Assembly (NCBI RefSeq): GCF_019399895.1
Contig: NC_091866.1
Span: 2,463,501 to 2,527,500 of the forward strand
Direction: 5' to 3'
Source of the DNA: Cardiocondyla obscurior
Lineage: Eukaryota > Arthropoda > Insecta > Hymenoptera > Formicidae
DNA: 64,000 bases
Position 1 is the stretch's first letter, and each line of letters opens with the position of its first letter. Positions 1 through 11,900 of the stretch are shown here, piece by piece. A program made the position numbers and the translations under genes. The notes below the pieces were generated by a model. That model was not told where the DNA came from and ran no database searches. It saw only the letters and a program-made list of their open reading frames with translations.

Positions 1-2719
1 CCCGTAATGCGTCCGATTTAATGGGCAGTGCCGTGTATCCGGTAGCGCGAATTTTCCCATTGTTAGCGGTCCAGGCGCGAGCCGCGTGCTCTCTCTATTA
101 TTTACGTAAATTGATTCGTACCGCCGACTATTTCCGTGTCACGTATTTCGCAGCCATCGAGCTAGCCGGCTTCGCGTTATAGGCGGCCGGCAAGCCATCG
201 CTGCAGCCGCGTGATGAGAGTAATTTATTTTAATGGTCATTTTCGTAATGGCTCTTTGAACAGGGCGCATTTCTGAATAGGGCACGTATAGCATAACACG
301 ACGAACTCCCCGGCTTCCTGCCACCGCTCCTCCCGCACGTGGCCGACGTGCTTCGCGCGCGCGAGAACGCGCCGAGAATGCACGGTAAACCGTGCCATTC
401 GCGAAAATGGCACCTGTTACCGGAAACAATGCTCGCCGTCTCCGCGCTTTTCCATTTTAGCGACCGCGGAAACTTTTCCGCTCCACCCCGCGCTTTCTCG
501 TTTTTACGGCCGGGCATTGTGGCACGGCGGTGTAACGGGGAATCCGGCACAATTGGCAACGCGACAGCCCATTTATGACGCCCGAGGATCATTTCCATGA
601 AGCCGCAATTAATTGAATCCACCCCGAGAGCCGTGATTTATGTGACGCGTCTAGGAAACGTTTTTACATCGGGAGTACGCTCGCTCGCTCGCTACAATTA
701 GTCACTTCGTTCATTAATATATACGAATGCATTACGCGATATTTTTTTTTTCCTCTCTCCGTTTCCGCGGCCGGCCAGAGAGGGAAGAATATTTTCCGAA
801 ATTACTTTTGGCCCCGCGGGTACATCGGGTAAACGAGGAGGCATCGAGAAACGGTGCCGGAAAAGTTAAATCGATTTCAAGTTCACCGGAAGAACGAGAA
901 GGGGGACTTTGCGATTCGACTTTCGCCGTGGCAGCAAAAGCGTGCTTCAAAGTCGGAATCCGGCGTTCTCGCTCGGCAAGGCGGAAGATTACGGTAATAG
1001 ATACGACGGGGATATCTCTGAGAAACCGGGCAGAGTGCACATCGGCCTGGATCGACGTCATTCTCGATACACGGCTGTTACACGTGCTCGGTCAAGGGCG
1101 AAAGCCTCCCCCCGTGGGTACTCGGATAAATATCTACGGCATTCGTGGAACACTTTGAAAAAAGAATTAATACGTATGAGATGCTACGAGCTGGCTCGTG
1201 GGTCTTACAAGTATACCTTAAGAATTCCCTTTTGCTATTCCCCGTCGGTCCGCTCGTATATTCTATCGCTATCCGCGCATTCGTCCTAAATTTCTAAAAG
1301 TACCTTATCTAATATTTCGTGTTCTTTCACAACATCGATGTGACGTCGCGTATAAAGATTGTACGTAAGATTTAAGTTTGAAGTAAATTATTCATTTTGA
1401 CTGAAGTACTTTAGCGAAAAAAAAAAAAAAAAGAATTGCTACGCAGAAACTAAAATAGAATGAGTATAAAAAATATTTCAATGAAAAATATCTCCGGGAA
1501 GATTTGCTTTTCGCTGCAAGACAAAAATGTAAAAAATAAAATAAAATAAAATAAAATAAAATAAAATAAAATAAATATATAAATAAATAAAAAAGAAAAA
1601 ACTTTAGATTTATTTTTTTTTTTAATACAGTTAAAAAAAAGATTTTATCGTCTGGGGATTTTTAACGGATATAATTTTTCACGGAATGTCGACGCTTTGG
1701 ATTGCCGTGGAATGATGAAGAGCCAACTCTTTTGGATTTAGGTAGAAGTAATAACAAACGGAAACTACAACCCTCGGAAGCCTGATAGATTTTATTTCGG
1801 CACGTATGCAAATTGACAAATTGAATTTCACTTCGCGCGCCGTTTCCAAATAAAAGAGAGCGATACAAGCCGATATATGGCTCGCAAAAAAACCGAATGA
1901 AAAGCGGATACCGCCGCGATTTCACGCTGGAGCGCGATTCCGATTTCGAAACATTAATCAGCACCCCTCGTTCCGGAATTCTCAATAAACAGTGCCCAAG
2001 TACCAAGTGATCATTCAAGGGAACGCCGCGAATGTGCGGCGATTATTTCAACTTCGTCAGCTGCGAGAACGTGATCTTCCTGCGAGAAACACCGAAACGC
2101 TCTCTAAAAAGAATTAAAGTTTAACTTTCGCAAACGTCGCGGTAGTGCATATCACAAATCTCGCAACCAATAATGAACAAAATGATTCGGTTAGTCGAGA
2201 TACACCGCGATGTACCAACACATTACTTTACAATTTTGTGATACATAAAAGAAAAATAATCTAAGTAATATTCAGAATAATATTCAATATAATATTCGCG
2301 TTATAAAATCCTTGCTTAAAAACGCGGCGAACGTACATAAACAAAGGCCGGGCGGCCGAGCGCGCGGCCTTGCTTCTCCCCATCATGCCCCCTCCCACAT
2401 TCCACAGTCGCCCGACTCAGCCAGTCGAGCCAGGCAGCACGCATTAAGCACACGTCCACGCGCTTGCAGCCCCGAAAAGTAATTCCTATTAATAAATTAA
2501 TGTATCGACCGATACTAAATTGCATCTACGAGGTTCCCCGATCTCTGCTCTTCACTCAAAGACCATTTACAAAGTTGTTACCTCGCGCATATCGTGTATA
2601 AATACTTTTAACTTCTCTATCACCCTTATAGGCTTCGATTTAATACTTTAAAGTAATTTTCTTCGCGGAAACGTGATCTTATCGCGATGGAGAGGCAGTA
2701 GAGTTATAGAACATATTCT
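1..2719. other. non-coding stretch, mixed composition
   Basis: I see no gene here. The first 1.2 kb is GC- and CpG-rich, and its open frames lack conserved-looking protein. From about 1290 to 1660 the DNA becomes very AT-rich, with an A16 tract (1417-1432) and an AAAAT microsatellite. The part from 1660 to 2719 is mixed; its open frames overlap on both strands without splice signals that I can defend. It may be upstream flank or promoter-distal DNA of the candidate exon that follows. Confidence 0.6.
1533..1574. repeat. AAAAT pentanucleotide microsatellite
   Basis: About eight nearly perfect AAAAT units, followed to about 1595 by degenerate AAAT and AT units. It lies inside an AT-rich block and is probably a slippage-prone simple repeat without function. 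Confidence 0.95.
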
Positions 2720-2749
2720 AATTGGAAATTTTTTTCTGTTTAGATAAAC

Positions 2750-3182
2750 GCCTGAAGGAGCCACTGTACTCTCGTCGTCGGTCTTTGAAAAACGAACCCC
2801 GGGCGGTTCGTCGGTCGTTTATTCGAAGAGTTTCGTTCGTGAAAACGTGCGAGGTAGCTTTCGCGAATAAATGTTACAATACGGGAGTGTCGTACGGTTT
2901 GCTCGATTTAATCCAGTCGCCGATATCATTTGAGTCTTATACGAACCGCAGTCGGTTCGTCGATCGCGTGCGTTCGGGAGTTCCGTTAATAATCGAGCGC
3001 ATAATTTATTATCCGATTTTTATAAACGGGAGTGCCGTGGAACATCGCGCGTATTGTAGGTTCCGGTCGCGATTTTCGCGAGTGTCCCGTGGAAGGAAGG
3101 AGGATCAACCCGACATCCTAGTCATACTGAGAGGAGGAGGAGGCCTCGGACAGGCATCCTGCATCAGCGGAGCAACCCTTGG
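2750..3182 (+). other. candidate untranslated 5' exon ending in a splice donor
   Basis: The right edge is well supported: the bases after 3182 read GTAAGG, a good insect donor. Composition changes at exactly this point, from GC- and CpG-rich (with a GGAGG-rich stretch at 3128-3146) to an AT-rich, T-tract-bearing sequence, as expected at an exon-intron border. The left edge is a guess, and I found no convincing TATA box or initiator. The open frame through the block has no internal ATG, and joining it to the next mini-exon gives an immediate stop. If real, it is therefore non-coding leader sequence. A perfect hairpin lies inside it at 2941-2960. It could also be the last part of a longer exon or a chance GC block with a donor-like word. 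Confidence 0.35.
2941..2960. repeat. perfect inverted repeat, 8-bp arms
   Basis: ACGAACCG, then CAGT, then CGGTTCGT. The arms contain ACCG and CGGTT halves that resemble split Grainyhead half-sites. It lies in the candidate leader exon, so it could be an RNA hairpin or a dimeric protein site. Confidence 0.85.
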
Positions 3183-3345
3183 GTAAGGATTATTTTTTAT
3201 TTCCATAAAATTATGTTTTTTTTTTATTGAGATTAATTGTTTTTCATTGCGTTAATAAATAAAATTAATAAAAACTTTTTTTTTTCTTAATATTATACAT
3301 TTCGAACGCGTCTCCTATAATTTCGATTTTACTTGTATGTTACAG
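3183..3345 (+). other. candidate short intron, 163 bases
   Basis: It begins GTAAGG and ends TGTATGTTACAG. It is AT-rich with T and A tracts, in contrast to the DNA on its left, and its size is ordinary for an insect short intron. It is supported only by splice-site appearance and composition. Confidence 0.35.
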
Positions 3346-3383
3346 ATTGCCGTGACAAAACTCCGTTGCTGCGCATCGTTCCG
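3346..3383 (+). other. candidate 38-base mini-exon (copy A)
   Basis: The left border is an acceptor, TGTATGTTACAG, preceded by a T-rich stretch. The right border is GTGAGTCGC, a strong donor. The body shares the ordered blocks CAAAACT, CTCCG and GCTGCGCATCG with the mini-exon at 29021-29062. That shared order, together with matching splice sites, is the main reason to believe either one. The length is not a multiple of three. Two frames are open: one reads CRDKTPLLRIVP, the other IAVTKLRCCASF. The third has a stop. I do not recognise a protein family. It may be an alternative untranslated or coding exon of a large gene. Chance pairing of splice-like words is the alternative. Confidence 0.35.
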
Positions 3384-6300
3384 GTGAGTCGCAAGTATTT
3401 TTTACGTATTCATAATATTCGGGTGGGATATCCTTTATTACTAAAAAAAAAAATATATAGACCTATATATGCAAAAGCATTTTATTGTACCTACCTAACA
3501 AAAATATTTTTCTCAGTGCGTATAATATATTTATATATATAAATAAATGCAATCGCGGTATATTTTTATATATTCGTTAAAACGGTGCTATAGAAATAAT
3601 TTGGCGGCGGTTCAAAATGTCGCATACCACGTCGAAAAAGGTCGCAGACGCGTAGGATGCGAGAGATACGAGCTCGACGGTCGTGGGCGACTTCGGAACG
3701 CGGGTCCGTCGATGCGAAGAATGAAAGACGAGATATCGCGCTTGGCATTACGTGTCATACACACGAGGACTTACCGCGCGCGGGGTAGGATCGCGTCGCG
3801 ATCGTCTACGTACGTGCGGCGTGCTGCCAAGTCCCTTCTCGCACGACAAACAACCGGAAATGTAGCCATAACAATGCGGATATATGCGCCGGTGCAGCCG
3901 CATGCGCGCGCTCCCGCGATGCTCTCGCGTACGACGCGAAGCACACGGACGCAACGCAGATTTCCTCGGCCATAACGCAAAATGCGAACCGCGCTCGTAA
4001 ACGCGGACCACCCTTTCGCCGTCCCACCCCTCCCGCGTCCGGTTTCATCCCTCTCGCTCGGAAAATCGAAGCGACCCGTAGCGCACACCACGGCCCATAC
4101 GAACTTTACTAAATGGAGAGTGCACCGAAAGGATTATCTCTGCCCGCGCGCGCGTTTCGGATGTCGGGGAGGGCCGCATCGATCGAGTTCGTTTACGGCG
4201 CGTACTATTGGGGTTACAAATCAAAGAGTTGGACCAAGCTCCATCGAAAAATGCGAATTGCGCCCACGTAGATAGGCGCGTACGGGCCCACTTTAGTACA
4301 AAAAATCGCGGAGCGTTTGTGTAGATAGAAAGATGCGCGTGGATTTCTTTCTGTTTTTTTTTTTTCCCCCTTTTTTTCGAACAAACGCAATAAATAAAAA
4401 ACGTTTGAATGCACAATATTCCAATATAGACGGGACCACCGTTGAATATCACTCGTGCGAATTCACGACCGAAATTTGTTAGAGATATATATTTGCGAAA
4501 GTAAAACGAAAAAATTAAAGTGTTTATTCGAACGCTCGGGTACAAATTTACAAGAAAGCTAAGCGCCTGTATCTTTCACTGGATGACCGATCGTACAGAA
4601 GCGAGTGAAATTTGCGCGTGACACGAGAGCCAGCAGCAATTTTCTTTGTTCACCGTTTCCAAAGCGCGAATGATGGAGGCGTGAAAACGCTTACGACAGG
4701 CGAGACGGTTCGGCGATCTCGCTTTGTGCATTTGACGCAGCTGCATATTTGCAGCATGCGGTAGTTGCTCGTCACTAGAAAATTTACGATGGCTTCTCTG
4801 TCAGGTCGTTTCCGCGGTCTTTCGCTTCGTGCCATTAACATGCTCTTAAGATGAATCAATAAAACTTGAATTCAGAATATACATGGAACGCAAAAAAAAA
4901 AAAAAGAAGTAATAATAATATAGAAATATAATACAATTTTTCTTTTAAAGCGTCGAGACTCATCGCGAAGATAAGGTATAAATTTTAGTAATAATTTCCG
5001 CCGCAAGTTATAACAAAAAGAACTTGAGTATTTCGATGAAAAATCTTTTCCCTATTATATCGTCAAACCACTCCGACATTGCCAATTACGACTAGCGATA
5101 TATCATGCAGTGGGAATATTGTTCGATACACATCGATACGTCATCGTGAAAATAAATATTTAACGACACTTATGTGGAGAAAAGTAAAGACGAGATAGTA
5201 GGTAGAATAAAGTGATAAGGGCCAATTACAAACGATATATGAACAAGCGAGTATGCGACGACTCGGTAGAGGAAATATTTTCTACATTTCGTGACTCCTC
5301 TATCAAATTTGCCGACAAAAACCTGCCTACAATTTAATAATCAAACGCCGCACCCAAATTTATATTCGCTAAATTAAAACAGTAGATCAAATAAAGAAAA
5401 TACCGACTATTACATTAAAAAAATAAAATTTACAATTAAGTTAATTTTAAAATTGCGATAGAAAAAAAAATCGTAAAAAAATAGCGTTCTAAATTCGTCA
5501 GCTTTTTTTTTTTTTTTTAACATCCTCGTCGCTCGACAGCCACGCCTCTGACCTCCGAAAAAGGATGCAGCAGACGAAAAATTCTAGCGTCGTCCGTGAA
5601 CAACACAGACTCGCGTTTAAAACGTTCGGGCGATGAATCATTGTTGCGAAAAACGGGTGTATCCGGTTGCAGCGGCGGTCGTTGCCTGGTTGTACGAGTC
5701 ATGCCGCGAACATTGTTTACAAGGTATGTATCTGCGCGCCATCGGGTAACGCATGCGACACGTGTAACGCGCTGCATTCGCGTACCCGACCCCTTTTTTT
5801 TTTTTTTTTTTCCTTTCCACTCTACGTACCAGCGGTCTACGCTAAATTATACGCGGCAATAGAGTGTCGCGGCTGCACGCAATGCGGAAAACAAATTTCG
5901 CGAAGAACGAGAACTTCGGCGGACTTTTTTTTTCGCATATTTTAACGACAAAGCCGCAAAAAGTTGCAGTAAAAAGTTTTAAAATAAAAATTATATACGT
6001 AACAAACAGCCGTCGAAAGAAATTATCGAAATACATAGCGTGTGTTAAAGTGAGCTCAAAGTATTTTTATGGTATGTCCAACTTACACACACTTATATCG
6101 AATTTTTATTTATTTGAAAGTGATTTTCAATTTGATACGATATAAAGCAAAATTTAAATTATATTATTATCATATTTAGAACTTTATTAAAATATCTGTC
6201 CTGTAAAAGAATTTGCCAACGTAATCATTCTCAACCAGTTGCGGAACGCGATGCTTAAAAGTGCGATTACTAAAGTACGTCGCTACAAAAAAAAAAAAAA

Positions 6301-7637
6301 AAAAACTGCGCGGTAAGACACGGCCGAGCGATAGCATCGCACACGCAACACGAGAGAACGGAAACGGACCGTCGCGCACCGCGACGCATGTAAATGCACG
6401 TGTTCGCGCGATGAATTATCGCCGCAAAGGGGTGCACCCAGCGGTAACGACGCGCACGAGTCGCACCGCGTATCGCGTATTGTTTATAACTCGAAGTGAG
6501 CATCGCTGCAAGCTCGCTTTACGCCACAGCCATCATCCCGGACGGCGCGCTCTCGCGTCCCTTTTTTTCCCCGCCCGTGACAGATAAAACGCGCGTCCCG
6601 TTGTATTAATCCCGTCCGTTAAATCGGTCACGTTCCAAGGTACAACGCGGAAACGCGACGTGTCGTCGTGACGTATGGCTTCGACGAACTTTTCCCGAAA
6701 ATGCCGAGCGCCGTAGCGTACACGAGCCCGCGATAAACGCGCCCGAAATTCGGCCGAAGTAACACGGGCGAAAAAAGGTAAAAACCGCGCGAATGAGTAG
6801 TGTTTGACGCGAACACGACATTATGACTACAACGTAACGTCCGCCTAACGCGTTATCAAGTTTATTTCGCGAAAGGTAACAAGAAGCCTACAAAAGTGAT
6901 GCTGCCTCTGGGGAAATTATCCCACTAAGATCATCTTTTGAGGTGCTCTCGACGCCTTTTGCTCTCAAGTTGAAGAAAATTACACGGCCAGGTTAAAAAG
7001 GACTTATTAGGTGGAAAACATTATTATTATACCCGTTATTATTTTGATCTTTACGGAATAATTAATCTCATTTCATATATTATTTAATATATCAAAGTGC
7101 TGTCCTCCGATAGTAATAACCGCACCGAAGTTAAAACGGAAATTTGTTAAGTCAATTACGCTCGCTTCAGATCAAATTCTTATCTATTCGGCACAATTAT
7201 CCATGATACTCTGATAAATTGGCCAGCGTACAACGCGGCGACGCAAAATCGCACTTGCGACAAAGAGCCGAACCATTAATCGACCTCGGGGCACAGACCC
7301 AGCGATCGGGCAAAGGAACAATGGATTCGCGTGACTCGCATTGACGAAACGCCGACAGTCGGCCGCGGGCGGAGGGAAAATTGCGCGGGGTCGATTAAAA
7401 ATTCCATTCGAAATTGCGTATGCGCGCACACACACGCACACACCGCCGCGTCATCTTGCGTAACTTTCGTCCCTCGCTGATCGTGTCTGTAGATTTTCCT
7501 CCCCCGGCGGCCCCCGCGAGAATCGCGTAATTACGGCAATCCCTCCCCGTTTACTCTGCCACCTGCAGGCCCCGGAGCAACGCAGGGATAGTCACCATTC
7601 ACCCCTGTTGGTTTCATCCCATACCTGCGGCAAACCA

Positions 7638-7647
7638 CCCCCCCCCC
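7638..7647. repeat. C10 homopolymer
   Basis: Ten consecutive C inside the pyrimidine-rich block at 7480-7700. Such tracts are slippage- and sequencing-error-prone. Confidence 0.9.
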
Positions 7648-7801
7648 GATCGCTGATCCTCTCTCTTTCTCGATCTCTCTTACTCGCGTTCGCTTCCTCG
7701 TTATTAGCTCGAACAATCATTTATTAATTTTAATAATTAACTTTTCAAGATTTATTACAGTATTAAAAGTATTCTTTACATATAAATAAAAAAAAAAAAC
7801 T

Positions 7802-7826
7802 TACATGTATACATACATATGTATAC
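7802..7826. repeat. alternating purine-pyrimidine run with inverted repeat
   Basis: Twenty-five bases alternate strictly between purine and pyrimidine. They contain GTATACATA, CA, TATGTATAC (7807-7826), a near-palindrome with 9-bp arms. Candidate cruciform or Z-DNA site, or a decayed TATG-type simple repeat. Confidence 0.85.
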
Positions 7827-8731
7827 TTCGTAGTCATTCGTAAGTCATAATGTTTGCGTTGCGCACCACCGTATTTTTGTTCAATCCAACAATTACTATA
7901 ATTAAAATGAATATCCCGCCACGTATGATTCTAGGTGTATATTATCATGAGCCGCGCTTGTTTATCAATGGCGAATGCACCGTAAAGTATGCGATAGCTG
8001 CAGATAACAAACCGTACGCGCCAGTGTATGAATTTCGAAATACGTTACGGTCGAGCCGTTCGAAAACAGATGTAATTAATTAAATATAAAGCATTTCTCG
8101 ACTGCATTTATGACGTCGCAGTTTCTACTATTAATTTCGGTCTAAATTGCATTGTGATATTATATTAAATCCGCAACCGACAGCGTGATGACATTTTGTA
8201 TTCCATCCCGCAATTAGCAATAATTATTTGCGCCGCACGACTAATCACGGCTACCGTCCGGGCGCGGAATAAACGACGAGCGGACGACTGACATGCGCTC
8301 TTCCTATTTACGGAATATCTAATTGCAAAATCGTGGAAACACGAGAGGTTAGAATTACACAAAACTGAATTGAACAACGAGCGCGCGTTCTGAACAAGCG
8401 CGTATGAAATAGCCATGTAATCCACTACGGTAGCGGCTTTATTATGCCGATAAATGTAGCCCGGTATACAAACAACGGACATTACTACATCGACGGCCAG
8501 TTCATATCGTGCTTTCGTTAACTAATAGAATCAGGTTAGACCGCTGACGCGGGTGGCTTGAATTTTCTCCGTGCTCTTGGTACAAATATGACGTATGTAT
8601 ACATTTGTACAGAGTGCACTTTAACTTCTTTTTTTTTTTTTTTTAACGAATGCTGAGAATGCGATTTTCACGTTCCTGAATAGATAATTGCGCGCAAGCG
8701 ACGTCAGCTTTTATATTAGGTAAAAAAAAAA

Positions 8732-8982
8732 AATATTACGAGGGTGTTTTTAATTTATATAGAATTACGAAAGAGACAGTCAAATCCTATCTATCGCGAT
8801 TCATTACGTTAGAATTTTATTTCAGAACGTTAGCGTCGAGACATCAACTCGAGCATAAAACTAAGTTCCGAAGGAAATAAATAAATAAAAAAAATAAGAA
8901 TAAAAAAAAGAACGTTCAATGAGATGTAAACTAAAGAGAAATCAAAGGGTGTCCAACGCTTCAGAGACACCTTGTATAAACA
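8732..8982. mobile_element. possible decayed non-autonomous transposon (MITE-like)
   Basis: The left end reads TATTACGAGGGTGT. The right end, on the opposite strand, reads TATACAAGGTGTC. These are degenerate terminal inverted repeats about 245 bases apart, of the GGGTGTC kind often seen at Tc1/mariner-type ends in insects. The right end also holds a local hairpin, GGTGTC (8948-8953) against GACACC (8966-8971). The interior is AT-rich and has no open frame of note. I see no clear target-site duplication. The ends are short and imperfect, so chance is a real alternative. Confidence 0.2.
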
Positions 8983-11900
8983 CCGCCGGTTTGGAATGGC
9001 TGGTAACAGTTTATACGAGAGATGCGCGGCGGAACACTCCCCCGGGCTGCGATACCACCATTTGTTTTCATTAAAAGTTATTACTGGCCATGTAAAAACT
9101 TCAATGCGCGCGGCGGTAACTTTTTAAAACCGGCCGGTATACGCCGCCATTATACGTGGAATAATTTCTTTTTTTTTTTTTTTTTTTGCTGCGCGAAATA
9201 CATTTGCCGCGAATAATGTTCTCGTTGGAAAATTATTTCGCCGATACCACGCGCGCGTGCGTTTCCATGATTCCGCAAATTACGGTCATTACAGGAACAT
9301 AGTTGTACAGTTTTGCGGGATATTACGGCAAATAATAGCGTATAACCGCGAATGTTAATGCGTTTGCCTTTGCTGCGATACTCGTTCCGTAGATTAAAAA
9401 TTTCGGCTATTATAATAAACACAATGGTTATTGTCGCTTTCCAGATCAGCTTTTGCGTTATCAATAATTAATCCATGAAACTGTTAATCGCAAGATTTTT
9501 CTACGAAAATTTCCACTTTTGCTACTATTAGTTACTAAAACAATATATAGATTATAATAATCCCCCTCATGAAAACTAACAATACCTACGCAAATAATGC
9601 AAAAAAAAGTTATTAATAACGCTATTTAAAAAAAAAAGCTGATATGTTCGATCGTGCAAACGAAAGAAACCACTGACGTCTTCGTCTCAATCACTTCTTC
9701 GCGGAATAATTCGTAGTAACCTTGTATTAACGTCCCAGATTGCATATAATAAAACGGATTGCCTTTTATGAGTACGCTTTTGTCGACGGGCACCTTTCTT
9801 TTATTTCTAACGTAATTACGAGCTGCGCCGTGAAAAAAAAAAAAAAAAAAAAAAAAAAAAGAAGAAGTGGACTAAAGAGGAAACACAAGTGGAGCGGGAT
9901 GAAGAACCAGAAATGGCGTGGAGAATGCATGACGCACGAGCCTGCGTCTGACGCGACTTACCGCTATCGTGCTCCCGAAAGAAAAAAAAAAGAAAAAGAA
10001 AAATGCTGATCGCGAGTATCTCTATGCGTTCCGATAAAAGCGAAAGAGCGTTATGCACTACGTTGTCAAGTGTCGCATTACACGCGCGAATAATTTCGTA
10101 CCTCGCTGTATGGCGAAGCAATCATGAAACTGCCTCGTAGATAAAAGAACTGCGTTATAAACTATATTCATAATCATTCCTAATAGCGTCGCGTTATTAA
10201 TTTAATTTTGAAGTCGGCAGTTATAAAATATCAGTCTAATTAGCAGCGACTATAAGTACAATAAGAAAACGTTAACTAAAAACGAACGGGCGAAGGCGAG
10301 CGATACAAAGCGGGTAAAAAAAAAAAAAAAAAAATAAGGCACCGGCAAACGAAGCGAGCATTTATACGACGCTCCTCCCGGTTGAAGCGGATAATAATAA
10401 ATTAAAAACTTTGCGCGCGAAGAAGACGACGGGAACTTTCGTTTAAAGAAAATCGAAGAGAAACTGATCGGCTGCAGGAGAAATTCAAATTACTTACGAC
10501 TGAATAACAACGAATGATTCACGAGCGCGATTACTTGCGACTGAAACGGTCAATGATTTATGCAAGCGGCGATAGTTGCGGCAAATCACGAATTTCACCG
10601 TACCCGACTACCCAGCAGCGAATGAACGCAATCGCCCGATAAACGTAACTCGCAGCGAAACGCAACTGTTGCGGCCCGCTCGCGTCCTTTGCCCTTATTG
10701 CGGCCATCGTACTTTCGCCCTCGGGCGCGGTTACCTGCTATGATTAAACATCGCCGCGGGGCTGCTCTCTCTAAGGGAGGGAAAAATTGCGAAAGGGATG
10801 CGCGGCGTAAAGAATAGCGGGTTTACGCGATGTCGCATCTGCCACGCGATGACACTTGCACCAGCCGCAACAAAAACACCGTTTATACTCGCCCGTAAAG
10901 ACAGCACGAGCACGCACTTTTACGGATCATCTCCGTGCTCTTGACGATCTCTTTTTTTTTTTTTTTTTTCACGAGAGCTTTCCGCCACACGCGACGCACC
11001 GTACGCGAGACGCGAGAGTGCGAGTTTCGCGAAGTTTTAAGGAGAAAAATGCCGATATCGCTGGACTCGATTACCTCGTGCGATATTTTATTTTAAATGC
11101 TTTCGCGAACGCCATACGCAATGCGCCAAAATATCACCGAGTGATATTAATCGAACGCGGAGTGTATCGGAAATGCGGCGTGTAACGCATTGCAAGCCCG
11201 TGCAATTTTATTTTTCTTTTTTTTCTTTTTTTTTTTAAATTACAAAGAACGCGTGTGTTTAAATGAAAATTTCCTCCCGTCCTTTTATCACGCGGTCGCA
11301 TTTTCCGCCCATTCAAACGCGCGGCATTAAATTCCTCCTATCGATATTCAGCTACGTTGCGAGGCAGGCGGCGATAGTTGCGCAACAATTACCGCACGCA
11401 GCGTTGTAGCAAATAATTTAATACTTTTCCCGAGCAACGGTAGGGGAGATACCGCGAAACGCGGCCCGATCGCTCGGCAATGTAAATGCCCCGCGAATTA
11501 CTGACGAGAAACGAGTTGTACCGTCTGACAACGGACATTTGTAACTATCGATGTCGCTTTTACTGTAACGAGGCGGCACACAAACGCGCGCGCCGTAACT
11601 GGAGCAAGGTATTCGAGCGAAGCGCTAACACTCGGGAGTTGCGCAATTTAAATTACTACCGCGCCGAGTTGTAGCACATCGGCGTTGGAGATAGTCACTC
11701 CTGGGAGCATTTACATACGAAATCTCGTTCGCTAAACATCCGCGCCGCGCTGCACCGATAATATTATACATTACCGACTTCGCGCAACTTGTTTTTAGAG
11801 CATCTCGATTATTCAGGAGATATTACCGCTAAACGGCAAGATTTCATTGCCTCGCGATAATGTGGGGATTATCCTCACACTCCCGCTTCTCGTAATTATT

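Larger units (their letters stand above)
3384..8730. other. non-coding stretch, possible start of a 25-kb intron
   Basis: No gene is recognised. An acceptor-like word ends at 3516, but no matching donor follows. GC- and CpG-rich islands lie at about 3600-4300 and 6300-6850; overlapping open frames on both strands there follow from CpG-rich, stop-poor sequence. AT-rich blocks lie at 4860-5520 and 5900-6240. A pyrimidine-rich block lies at 7480-7700. There are many homopolymer A and T tracts, including T17 near 5800. Confidence 0.6.

Noticed and set aside
2722..3186. 154-codon plus-strand open frame
   Set aside because: It begins with TTG, has no internal ATG and no family resemblance. The splice-like donor near its end suggests untranslated exon sequence instead.
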